The translations under genes were made by a program, and so were the position numbers. Below the pieces are notes generated by a model that ran no database searches, was not told the origin of the DNA, and saw only the letters and a list, made by a program, of their open reading frames with translations. A DNA stretch of 45,316 bases, taken from NCBI GenBank assembly GCA_016721945.1, contig JADKHC010000027.1, positions 1-45,316 on the forward strand, written 5' to 3'. This document shows, piece after piece, positions 20,418 to 30,400 of the stretch (position 1 is its first letter; each line of letters opens with the position of its first letter). Origin of the DNA: Verrucomicrobiota bacterium (GTDB taxonomy: Bacteria > Verrucomicrobiota > Verrucomicrobiia > Opitutales > Opitutaceae).

Positions 20418-21835
20418 TGGAAGATTTCTACACTCAGTTCGATCGCGTGCTGCGGGCCGCCTTCCACTACGGCGAGACGTCAGTTCCGCTGCGCAGCGAT
20501 GTGAAAAACCCTTTCACTGACATCACCCATTTAAGGAAGTTTACCGCTGCCTGTCACCGCGGATTTGAGAAAGCGCAGAACTCTGTCCTTGAAATGCTAA
20601 AGGCAAATGCCGCCGACTTGTCGCTCTCTGGTTACGAGCGGAGACGTCGTGAACTTCTGCTAAGAAAAGTAATCGACGGGATTATTTTCATGATGTTGCG
20701 GGCGCAAACGTATGTCACCCGCCGCATCAGTCTTCACGATGCTCCGCCCAATCTCGATTTCGGTGTTATCGACAGGGCTATGGTAGAAGTAAAGCGGCTT
20801 AACGCGGAGGATCGCCTGACCTTTGCCGCGTTGGCCGATCTATCCACGTTCGTTCATATTTGCGACGTCGTCCGGATCAACCGGCGCGATGGCGGCCATG
20901 GCCTTTCGTTTATCGAACTGAAAGAAGGCAGGGTGAATGCAATTGTCGCAAAGCATCTGGAGAAATACGCCGCCACCCCTGAGGCGTTGGATCAAATCAA
21001 AGTCGACGCGGAGATCGCCCCCGAACATCGGAAGCAGGCCCAGCGCATGCAAAAACAACGCATCCGCTTCAGCCAGACCGCGAAAGTGCTGCGAGACGAC
21101 GAGGGCACGGATATCAAATCCAACCAGCCTATCCGAATGAACCATCAAATAATCAACGAGGTTCATTACTACAAACAATTCGATGAAGCCGCGAGAGTTG
21201 CTTTAGAATCTGGCGTCTCATCCATCACCGTAAATTATTGCCTGCACATCGGCATGGCGTCCGGCGGAGATTTGAGAGACCGCATAAGGCGAGCCCGACG
21301 TGCGGCTGCATATGGGTTCGCTGAAACAGCCACCAAGTCGGAAGGGGGATTAAAGAGCTTCTATAAGAAAATCCAAGACATGGGTATCGAGGGAGGCGAA
21401 GCGTTTAGAATAACCAATCTAATCCACAGTCACCTGATGTGCGTCCCGGCTTCGCCTCTATTTAGTTGGGGTGTATCAAAGGAAGCCATTGATGCCATCG
21501 TCCGCGATGAATTGAGCATTTATTGTGTTCTGGATCTGCCCGCCATGATGTTCGCTATCGAGCGGGCCGGACTCATCCCCGAATTGGCCACTGGCGCCGA
21601 GGCGGAGAAGGCCGCCTCTTTTGGGATGGGACCGCCTCGGTTTGGGGGCCGAGCTCTAAAAATCAAACACCCTGAATTGCCCGGCGCGGATATCCTCTTG
21701 GGCGGCGCATTCTCCCGCTTCATCAACAACCTCCATTCTCCCTACCACTACTTCCTCACGTCAAAGGAGCATTGGGCGGAGATGCATCAGGATCGGGCCG
21801 GCCAAGCTCCGTCTGCTGAAGATGCCTCTGGCTGA
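20417..21835 (+). CDS. Unknown defence-cassette protein with possible PD-(D/E)XK core
   Basis: 472 residues, intact, not a family I recognise. Around residues 150-170 it reads CDVVRINRRDGGHGLSFIEL then KEG: Asp150, then Glu167-x-Lys169 after a hydrophobic strand. This D...ExK spacing is that of PD-(D/E)XK nucleases, in which these residues bind metal. The rest is mostly helical, with an Arg-rich helix (RDRIRRARRAAAYGF, about residues 290-304). Coupled to the PLD gene by a one-base overlap, so it is probably an integral part of the system. Its bases are visibly less GC-rich than those of the flanking genes, suggesting a separate origin. Confidence 0.8.
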   Translation: MEDFYTQFDRVLRAAFHYGETSVPLRSDVKNPFTDITHLRKFTAACHRGFEKAQNSVLEMLKANAADLSLSGYERRRRELLLRKVIDGIIFMMLRAQTYVTRRISLHDAPPNLDFGVIDRAMVEVKRLNAEDRLTFAALADLSTFVHICDVVRINRRDGGHGLSFIELKEGRVNAIVAKHLEKYAATPEALDQIKVDAEIAPEHRKQAQRMQKQRIRFSQTAKVLRDDEGTDIKSNQPIRMNHQIINEVHYYKQFDEAARVALESGVSSITVNYCLHIGMASGGDLRDRIRRARRAAAYGFAETATKSEGGLKSFYKKIQDMGIEGGEAFRITNLIHSHLMCVPASPLFSWGVSKEAIDAIVRDELSIYCVLDLPAMMFAIERAGLIPELATGAEAEKAASFGMGPPRFGGRALKIKHPELPGADILLGGAFSRFINNLHSPYHYFLTSKEHWAEMHQDRAGQAPSAEDASG

Positions 21836-21899
21836 CTTCTCTCGCTTAACTCACACTTTTCTCGTCGCGAATCCGCTCATCGCTAATTCTACTTCAATC

Positions 21900-24800
21900 A
21901 TGGCCGAAGCTCCTACCACCCCGCCTGCCACTCCCGCTTTCCAGAAGCTCGTCGCCAAGCTCCGCGAGGTCTTCCAGATCGACCAGCCTGACCTCGATTT
22001 CGGCATCTACCGCATCATCAACGCCCGTGCTGCCGAGATCGGTGATTACTTGCAAAATAAGCTCCGGGCCAAGGTCGATGCCTCCCTTGCCACCGGCCAG
22101 CAGGCCGGTCTCGCCGATCTCCAGCGCGATCTCGCCGCCGCTGAACAACAGGCCCGTGACCTCGGCGCCGATCCTGCAACGTTACCCAAAGGTAAAGATC
22201 TCCGCGCCCGCTGCGCCGCTCTGTCCGGAGGTGCCTCTGAACACCGCGACGCCGTTTTCAGCCACCTTCTCACTTTCTTCTCCCGCTATTACGACCGGGG
22301 CGACTTCATCAGTCAGCGCCGTTACAAGGGCGATACCTACGCCATCCCTTACTCCGGCGAGGAAGTCGTCCTCCACTGGGCCAACAAGGACCAATACTAC
22401 ACCAAGAGCGGAGAGAACTTTTCCAACTACACTTTCTCCCTCGACGACGGCCGCCGCGTTCATTTCCGCCTGGCCGCCGCCGACACCGCCAAGGACGACC
22501 GCAAGGATACAGACCTTGAACGCCGCTTCCGACTGATCACCCCGCGCACCGTCACCCGCACTGGCGACGACGGTGAGGAGATTCAGGAGGAGCAAACGCC
22601 CATCGTCGAGGTCACCGTGCCGACTCCGGCCGGTAGCGACGCCAAGCCCACGACCGAACTCGTGCTCTGGTTCGAATACGTGCCTCTTCCAAAAAAGGGA
22701 GACACTCAGGATGTACTCAACACCCGCGCCCGCGACGCTGTCTTCGCCGATGCCGCCGTAAAAGCCCGTTGGCTCGACCTCGCTCGCCGGATGCCCACCG
22801 AGAAAAACCCGCAGCGCACCCTGCTCGACAAACACCTCGGCGACTATACCGAGAAAAACAAGGCCGACTATTTTATCCACAAAGACCTCGGCGTCTTCCT
22901 TCGCCGCGAGCTGGATTTTTATATCAAGAACGAGGTTATGCACCTCGACGACGTGCAAAACGCCCAGGCCTTTGCCGACATCGAGAAAAGCCTGCGCCTC
23001 ATCCAGTGCCTGCGCGCCATCGCCCTCGACCTCGTCGCCTTCCTCGCCCAGCTCGAAGACTTCCAGAAGAAACTCTGGTTAAAGAAAAAATTCGTGGTGG
23101 AGGCCCATTACTGCGTCACCCTTGATCGCATATTAAAAATCGGTGACGACGTGTCGGACCCCGAAGAAAAGCGCCGCGTGGTGGCGGAACGCGATTGGCT
23201 GGTGCAGCAAATCGCGGCCAGTACGAAGCAGATCACCGCGTGGATCGACCTTGGACTGGTAAAAAACTCCGCCTGCGAACCTGTGATCGAGACTTTACTT
23301 GGTCGGGGCGACACCGTCGCCGAGCGCCTGCGCGCCAATCCCTTCCTCATGGTCGATACTCAGTGGTTCTCGACCGAGTTCAAATACCGCCTGCTCGCCC
23401 AACTCCACGACCTCGATGCTCAGTGCGACGGCCTGCTCGTCCATTCGGAAAACTTTCAGGCCCTTCGACTGCTTCAGGAGCGGTATCGCGGGGAGGTTAA
23501 ATGTACGTATATCGATCCGCCGTATAATACCGGCGACGACAGTTTCGCGTATAAAGATCGATACCAGCATGCATCCTGGCTGGCGATGATTGGAGATCGC
23601 CTCCGCGTTTTTTCGCCCTTCTTAGAGAAGAAGGGGGTGATCTTCGCCAGCATTGATGAAATCGAGCGCAATAGCCTTGAGCGTGCGCTCGACGCCGTTT
23701 TTGGCCGAGAAAGTCGTGTGGAAGAACTGATTTGGGCAAAAAATACTAACAAGAATCAATCACCAACCTATTCAACGAATCATGAATACGTGCCTGTTTA
23801 TGCTAAAGACATAAAAGCTGCAAAGGCTGATCTAGCTATGTTTCGTGAGTCCAAGCCCGGTTACCTTGAGATCATAGAACTCGTCACAAGACTAAATGAT
23901 ACGCATCCTCCGATTTCGGAAATAGAAGAGGCGCTACGTAGTTTATACAAGGAGCACAAGACGCAGGTTGAGTCGGACGAGCCTGATGAATGGCGGGGTA
24001 TCTATAATTACAATCGCGCCGAATATCGAGATCCCTACGGAAAGTTTATATCTGAAGAGGAAGCGAAGAAAAAGAAGGCAAAAATTTGGGTCTGGCGTGA
24101 GGTTGATACATCTTTACCGCAAGTGAAGGAAGATTCTCAGAAACCCGAGTTCCGTGATGCGAACGACCCCGCTTATCGGTTTTATAAACCAATCCATCCT
24201 ATTACAGGAAAGCCATGCCCAGCTCCTAAAACCGGATGGAGATGGCCATTTTTACCTCTTGGTAAACAAAAGTCCTGCTTTGATGCTCGCTCGCGACAAT
24301 CGAATCGCGTGGGGTGAGGATGAAAACAAAATCCCCCAAAGAAAGAGTGTCCTCCACGAGGTTGAAACCAACGTGGCGAAGTCCGTGGTGAATGACTACA
24401 CAGATGGTGAAAAGGAACTTACTAACCTATTCGGTCGCTCTCGAACATTTGGTGGACCAAAGCCAACAACACTAATACAGCGTTTCTGCGACCAGTCGGC
24501 ACTTAGAAACGGATTATTTTGTGATTTCTTTGCAGGCTCAGGAACTTCAGGGGAGTCTGTAATTAAGTATAATCGCGAGAAAAACACGGCAGCGAAATTT
24601 ATATTGGTAGAAACAGGCAGTCATTTTAATGGGGTTCTGGTTCCCCGGCTGATCAAGATCACCTACGCGCCTGTTTGGCAGGATGGTAAACCATCATCTG
24701 TGGACACCGGACTTTCCCACTGCTTCAAGTACCTCCGCCTCGAATCCTACGAGGACACGCTGAACAACCTCGCGCTGCGTCGTCAAAACGGCCTCGTCGA

Positions 24801-25311
24801 TCTTTTCGATCCGGCCGGGCAGGAGGATTACCTTCTTCACTACATGCTCAACGTCGAGAGTCAGGCCTCCCTGCTCTCGGTCGAGGATTTCAAGAAGCCC
24901 TTCGATTATAAACTTCGCATCGCCACCGATTCCGCCGGGGCCTGCCAGACCAAGGCCATCGATCTTGTCGAAACCTTCAACTACCTGCTTGGTCTCCGCG
25001 TCGCCCATGTCGACGCCAAGTTCGACCTCGGTTATCTCGTCGTGAGCGGCAAACTGCCCAACGGCCAGAGCTGCCTGATCGTCTGGCGCGATTGCGATAA
25101 ACTCGACTACGACGGCACCGCCGAACTATTTAGTAAGTACAAAATTACCCCCAACGATAACGAACACGACGTCGTCTATATCAACGGCGACCACAACATT
25201 CCCACCATCGCCCAAGCTACCGAGGCCGAGGGCGGCGTCACCCGCCAGCTCACCCTCCGCCAGATCGAGCCCGAGTTCATTACCCGCATGTTCGCCGGGG
25301 AGGAAGTGTAA
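21900..25311 (+). CDS. Type III Mod-like DNA adenine methyltransferase (one frame break)
   Basis: Transfers methyl from S-adenosylmethionine to adenine N6, marking self DNA. The catalytic motif IV DPPYNTGDD lies near residue 538 and the cofactor motif I FFAGSGTSG near residue 876; this order (IV before I) is that of beta-class enzymes such as type III Mod. About 1,137 codons, well above the roughly 650 of a standard Mod; the extra is a 500-residue N-terminal region with no motif I know. The frame breaks near 24270 in a CAAAAG context. Start at 21900 chosen because conserved-looking sequence begins there (MAEAPTTPPATPAFQKLVAK); an in-frame ATG at 21822 also exists. Bases about 23710-24660, covering the expected target-recognition part, are strikingly AT-richer than the rest. 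The Res-like gene begins 6 bases after the stop. Confidence 0.92.
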
Positions 25312-25316
25312 CCACC

Positions 25317-28300
25317 ATGGCCCGCGCCTCCGCCAAATCTGCCGCCCGTTCCGGTCGGGCGAGCACTCGCCCTCGCAGTTTTCACCAAGACTTGGTGCTG
25401 AACCGCTGGTTGTTGGGATTTTTCAATGGCGACGGCCTGCAAAAACTCAAGGAACGCCTTGGCGAGGACCGCTGGGAAGGCCTGCACGAGGACGGGCAGA
25501 CACTGTTTTTCCACCAGCTCACCGGCAACCTCTTTAATATCGATCGCATCTCCGAGTCCGAGCTGCGCCGCTACGACCTGTCAATCGTCCGCCACTGGCA
25601 AACCATCACGGCGGCGCGTAACAAGCGCGAAGGCCACATCCTCCAGCTCAAATATTTTCAATACCTCTCGCTCCTCTTCACCGAGATCTACCTCGATTGG
25701 TATTTCAGCCGCCGCCAGCAACTCCTCGATGGTCTCAACGCTGCTCTCGATGTCTTTCATGAAGACCAGACCGAGGTGCGGTTCCAACCCTTCACAGCCG
25801 ACGATCTCAACCGTCTCGCATTCTGGAATGCGACCGGCAGCGGGAAGACGCTCCTGTTACACGTCAACATCCTCCAATACCTGCATCACTATCAGGCCGG
25901 CAAGGCAGGCGTCTTGCCCGATAAGATCATCCTCCTCACGCCCAACGAGGGTTTGTCCAGACAGCATTTAGAGGAAGCCCAGCTCTCCGGCTTTAACTTT
26001 GTCGGTTACTTCGAGAAAGACAAAGCCCGCGCCCTCAAGGGCACCATCGAGATCATCGACATCAACAAACTCGCCGACGAGATGGGCGACAAGACCGTCG
26101 CAGTCGAAGCCTTCGAAGGCGACAACCTCGTGCTGGTCGACGAAGGTCATCGCGGCACCGGCAAAAATGCCGACGCGTGGATGCGTCGACGCAATGCCAT
26201 TATCAGCCACGGCTTCGCTTTCGAATATTCCGCAACCTTCGGTCAGGCGGTTGGCAAGGGCCATACCGTCGCCTCAGCCAGGAAGAAGAGTTAATCAAGA
26301 ATAAGGCCAAGACGTTGTTCGGCACGGCCAGCCTCAAGAAACTAACGCCTGAGCAGCGCGCCCAACTTACCCTAACTAACGACGACCGGGAACGAGCACG
26401 CGCTATGGCCATGCGCGAGATCTACGCCAAATGCACGGCCTTCGATTACTCCTACAAATTTTTCTATGGGGATGGATATGGTAAGGAATTTCTCATCCTC
26501 AACCTTCCCGAGGATGATAACGCCGAGCGTCTCGCTCTCTATTTCACCGCGTGCCTGCTCAGTTTTTATCAGCAGATGCGCTTATGGGAAACGCAGCGTG
26601 CTGCGCTAACCGACTTCAACATCGAAAAACCGCTCTGGGTTTTCGTCGGCAACAAAGTCAGCGACGATGACTCCGATATTCTCACCGTCGTCCGCTTCCT
26701 CGCCGATTTCCTCAACCACAGCGACCGAACCCTCACGTGGATAACTGACCTTATTGCCGATCGTTCCCAGATCGTAGATGAACGAACCAAGCGAAACATT
26801 TTTGAAAAGCGCTTCCTGCCTCTCATGGGTGAGAGCGCCGAGGCGATCTTCGCCGACATCCTGTTGCGCCTGTTCAACGTCAACGGCCCGCAACGTCTCA
26901 AGCTCGTCAATGTGAAGAACAGCAAGGGTGAGTTGGCCCTACGCGTCGGCGATGGTGCTCCCTTCGGCCTAATCAACATCGGCGACGACTCCGGTTTCTT
27001 CACCCTCGCTGAAGAAAATCGGGACGATGCGTTCGACTTGGAAGAGGATGCATTCGGCGGCGCACTCTTCGACACCATCAACGCCAAAGACAGCCGGCTC
27101 AACGTCCTGATCGGGTCGCGCAAATTTACCGAGGGCTGGAGCAGCTGGCGTGTTTCCACCATGGGCCTCCTCAACATGGGCACGGGCGAGGGTTCGCAAA
27201 TCATCCAGCTCTTCGGTCGAGGCGTGCGCCTCAAGGGCCGGGGCTTCTCGCTCAAGCGCACCCCCAAGGCCGAACTGCCCAGAGGGTTGCACCTCGATAA
27301 GCTCGAAACGCTCAATATATTCGGCGTGCGCGCCGACTACATGGCGAAGTTCAAGGACTACCTCCGCGAGGAAGGCATCACACCGACCGACGAGATCATT
27401 GAACTGGATTTCCCCACGCGTGCCAACCTACCGGCCAAGTCCCTAAAGACCCTACGACTCAAGGACGGTTACAAGGATAACCAGAAGCTTGGTTTCAAGC
27501 GCACCTACTTCCCCGACCTCTATGAAATCCCGGCTGCGTTCATCGACCCCGAGACGAAGCGGTCCAAGATCAAGCCGCCGCACGTCGTCGTGGATCTTTA
27601 TCCGCGCATCCAAGCCCTCAGCAGCGGCGAAAGCCGCAGCGCACCGAAGCCGAAGGACGACCGACAAACCGGCAAGCTCTCGACTGAAGCCATGCGTTTC
27701 TTCGACTGGGATCGCATTTTCGTGGCCGTGCAGGAGTTCAAGCTCCTGAGCAGTTGGAGCAACCTGCGGGTGGACCGCGAGCGGCTGAAGGCGTTCTGCC
27801 TTGGCGATGCGAGCTGGTATACGCTCTTTGTCCCAGCCTCCGAACTGGTCATTCAACGGCTGGACGACGTCCGGCGTCAGGAGGACATCCTCATCCAACT
27901 ACTCACCGATTTCACCGAGCGGTTTTATCAGGCTCTGAAAAACGCCTACGAAGGCCAATTCTACGAAGTCATCCCGCTTTCGGCTGACAACGGTTCGATG
28001 CTCAAGCTCTATCACTTCGAGATCGAGGACACCGACGACGGCAACACCTACCTGCAACGACTGGAGATTCTGCAAAAGATCGTCGCCGCCGGAAACATTG
28101 GTGAGGCCGGCGAGTGGAACGCCAATCAAATGGTCGCCATCTGTTTTGACCGGCACCTTTACTATCCGTTGTTCCATCTGGCGGCTACCGACGCACTGCC
28201 GTTCAAGATGCGCCCACTCGCCTTCGACGGCGATAGCGAGGTCTGCTTCGTGCGCGACCTGGAGGCCTTTTACCGCTCCGAGGCCGGGAAGAAAGTCATC

Positions 28301-28705
28301 GGTGGTCGCAGCCTCTATCTCCTCCGCAACGCCGCAACCAAAGACAAGGGCATCGGCTTCGCCACGGCGGGCAATTTCTACCCTGACTTCTTGCTCTGGC
28401 TGGTGGACGACGTCACAGGCAAGCAGTGGCTAAGCTTCGTCGATCCCAAGGGCATTCGCAACGTGGACATCGACCACCCGAAACTCCGTCTCTACCGCGA
28501 AATCAAAGACGTGGAGAAACAGCTTAAAGATCCAAACCTCACCCTCAACGCATTCATTCTCTCCGGCACGCCTTTCACTGACATCCTCAATCTCGGCGGC
28601 AAAGTCACCCAAGCCGATCTTGAAGACCGCCACGTACTCTTCATGGAAAAGGGTGCAACGAACTACCTAACAGAACTACTTAACTTATGCACCACGGCCG
28701 TTTAA
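25317..28705 (+). CDS. Type III Res-like helicase-endonuclease (one frame break)
   Basis: ATP-dependent DNA translocase with its own nuclease, partner of the Mod-like enzyme. Motifs: Walker A ATGSGKTLLLH (about residues 171-181), motif II VLVDEGHRG (about 273-281), motif III YSATFGQ (about 305), motif VI QLFGRGVRLKG (about 630-640). The C-terminus contains FYPDFLLWL, then after 13 residues SFVDPKG (about residues 1020-1043), a PD...DxK nuclease core as in type III Res. The frame breaks near 26280 (GGAAGAAGAG), between motif III and the following helices; both halves overlap and the sense is continuous. About 1,130 codons. Confidence 0.92.
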
Positions 28706-28741
28706 CCTTTGCAGGGTTTTGTGGAAATCAGGTCGACGTTC

Positions 28742-28779
28742 AAATTTACCCAAGTTCGAATGGCACCCCGAAATTTACC
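28742..28779. repeat. Short direct repeat before the DUF3800 gene
   Basis: AAATTTACC occurs at 28742-28750 and 28771-28779, a spacing of 29 bases, in the 80-base gap before the DUF3800 gene. It could be a pair of regulator sites or chance. It is the only structure I see in this gap. Confidence 0.3.
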
Positions 28780-28785
28780 TAAACC

Positions 28786-29514
28786 ATGAATGCACCACAA
28801 GCACCCCTTGGTTCTTACGGCCCGTTTAGGAACGCAGAGGTTAGCATCTATTGCGATGAGAGCCGACACGAGGGACAGAGTGACCAAAAGTACATGGTGA
28901 TCGGCGGTCTCTGGCTTCCTCGGGGTAAGAGACAAGACTTTCTGACCGGCCTGCGTGAGATCCAAGAACGCCACAAAATCACCGGTGAATTAAAATGGGG
29001 AAAATTAAGCCGCCGCTGTTTGCCGGCCTATTCGGAAATCGTAAGTTTCGTCGCCGCGCAGTCAGACATCCATTTCCGCTGCATCGTTGTCGACAAATCA
29101 CGTGTCAATACCGACAAATATTTCCAGAGCGACCGTCAGCTCGGTTTCTGGGTCTTCTACTGGCACTGCCTGAAACAGTGGATGGGGAACGGTAACACCT
29201 ACTTTATCTCACTCGACTTCAAGCCCGAAAGCCTGCTTTCCGGCCCGCGACGATTACGAGATGTTCTGGAAAAAGAATGCTTAGGTCGGGCATGGGTCAA
29301 TTCCCTCGACTGCGTCGATTCCAAGGAAAACCTTTTCTGCCAAATCGCCGATTTGCTGATTGGCGCAGTTGGCTATGAGCAAAACGGCCTATCGGGCAGC
29401 GAATCCAAGGTCGCCTTTTGCAAGAGCGTCGCATCCGCTTTCGGTCGCCAGAATCTGTCCGGTGGCGATCAGCCGTCACGCGGCCGGTTTAACATTTTCA
29501 AAATCTGGTCGTGA
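28786..29514 (+). CDS. DUF3800 family protein
   Basis: 242 residues, intact. DUF3800 proteins have an RNase H-like pattern and are frequent in defence islands and mobile elements, with no settled function. Family marks: IYCDESRHEG near residue 21-30 (Asp24-Glu25), GELKWGKLS near residue 69, and the C-terminal DSKENLFCQIADLLIGAVGY. The acidic residues could hold a metal ion, which suggests a nuclease. It follows the Res gene by 80 bases and its stop overlaps the GTG of the next gene by 4 bases (GTGA). Confidence 0.88.
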   Translation: MNAPQAPLGSYGPFRNAEVSIYCDESRHEGQSDQKYMVIGGLWLPRGKRQDFLTGLREIQERHKITGELKWGKLSRRCLPAYSEIVSFVAAQSDIHFRCIVVDKSRVNTDKYFQSDRQLGFWVFYWHCLKQWMGNGNTYFISLDFKPESLLSGPRRLRDVLEKECLGRAWVNSLDCVDSKENLFCQIADLLIGAVGYEQNGLSGSESKVAFCKSVASAFGRQNLSGGDQPSRGRFNIFKIWS

Positions 29515-30128
29515 GTGCTGCCATCGATCTCAAGTCTCTGCTTCTACCTGGCGACTGGTCATTGGCCCAACTTGAAATAGAAGCCCGCCGGATCTATTTT
29601 GAGGATCTCGTACCCAAGCCGCCAGAAACACCGGTCTGCGCATGGCTGGAACGCCGTGGCCTAATTATTCCAAATTCCGACGGGGGCTTTCGAAAGATCT
29701 TCGGTGAAACGGAGGGATGGTCAGGCTACGCTCATCGCAAGACCGGCAGGTTATGCCAGGAACGCATGCGTCGAGCACCGTGGATTCGCCCTGTGCTCGA
29801 AATGAAAGTGCCCAAGACCAAAGTGTATGTGAACCGCCACTCCATGCAGCCCCGCGAATACGGCCCAGCTGCAACTGGAAAACGAAACCGAATCTTCGTC
29901 ACTACGGGCAACGATCTACTTTATTTCATTTCGCTGGTTTATACAGAACACGGCTTGGCCTTGGCCACCGCCTTTCGAGCCCGATGGCTAGTGGCTACGC
30001 CGTGCATTAAGGGCACACGGCACTTCATTACTTGGACCTCCGTTTCACTAAAAGGAAACCCCGCGAAGTGCGCGGGTTTAGATTCACTGCTCCATAAGGT
30101 GCAGGAGTTCCTGCTAGGTTTGAATTAG
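29511..30128 (+). CDS. Unknown protein coupled to DUF3800
   Basis: 205 residues with GTG start in a GTGA overlap with the DUF3800 stop, so the two are made together. No signal peptide. The middle is basic and mixed alpha/beta (KVYVNRHSMQPREY, then NRIFVTTGNDLLYFISLVYT and ALATAFRARWLV). I do not recognise a family. A partner, regulator or substrate-recognition protein for the DUF3800 protein is the plain inference from coupling. Confidence 0.65.
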   Translation: MSAAIDLKSLLLPGDWSLAQLEIEARRIYFEDLVPKPPETPVCAWLERRGLIIPNSDGGFRKIFGETEGWSGYAHRKTGRLCQERMRRAPWIRPVLEMKVPKTKVYVNRHSMQPREYGPAATGKRNRIFVTTGNDLLYFISLVYTEHGLALATAFRARWLVATPCIKGTRHFITWTSVSLKGNPAKCAGLDSLLHKVQEFLLGLN

Positions 30129-30242
30129 TATCAGGATTAAGATCGGTCATCGTATCCGAATCTCAACCTTTTTTCTTAGTTTTCACGTATCTTAAATAGG
30201 ACAAGCGCTTTGTGGTTCTCGCTGTGCACTCATTTATCCGCC

Positions 30243-30400
30243 TCACAACGTTTCCAGCACCGCCAGTTCCTGAAATTCCTCCAGCAGCTCAGCATAGCGT
30301 TGCTGGAGGAAACGTTTCACTTTGGGTTTTCCAAGAGGCGCTTGATATGCCGCTGCACGGCGCCGAGGTGCAGGGTGTTCGCGCCGTAATCGGGAACGAA
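30243..30400 (-). pseudogene. C-terminal remnant of a ParB/RepB-type partition protein
   Basis: Reading the minus strand from 30400 gives FVPDYGANTLHLGAVQRHIK then RLLENPK; after one base shift near 30320 it continues KRFLQQRYAELLEEFQELAV and stops at 30243-30245. The pattern (Tyr-Gly...LxL...RLLxN...VxRFL...xELLEEF) is that of the C-terminal end of plasmid RepB/ParB proteins. There is no start codon and no ParB domain nearby; it abuts the stop of the XRE gene in the same frame. Either a remnant of a partition locus or the tail of the upstream gene after a sequence error. Confidence 0.45.

Noticed and set aside
24250..24320. Phase-variable frame switch in the Mod gene
   Set aside because: No long homopolymer or simple sequence repeat at the break, only CAAAAG; many other genes in the window show the same kind of break.
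15955..28705. A standard DISARM system
   Set aside because: SNF2, methyltransferase and PLD genes fit, but no DrmA helicase and no DrmB (DUF1998) gene is present, and a Res-type gene is.
15955..28705. BREX, Dnd or Druantia systems
   Set aside because: No PglZ, BrxC, Lon-like, DndA-E or DruE-type gene is seen.
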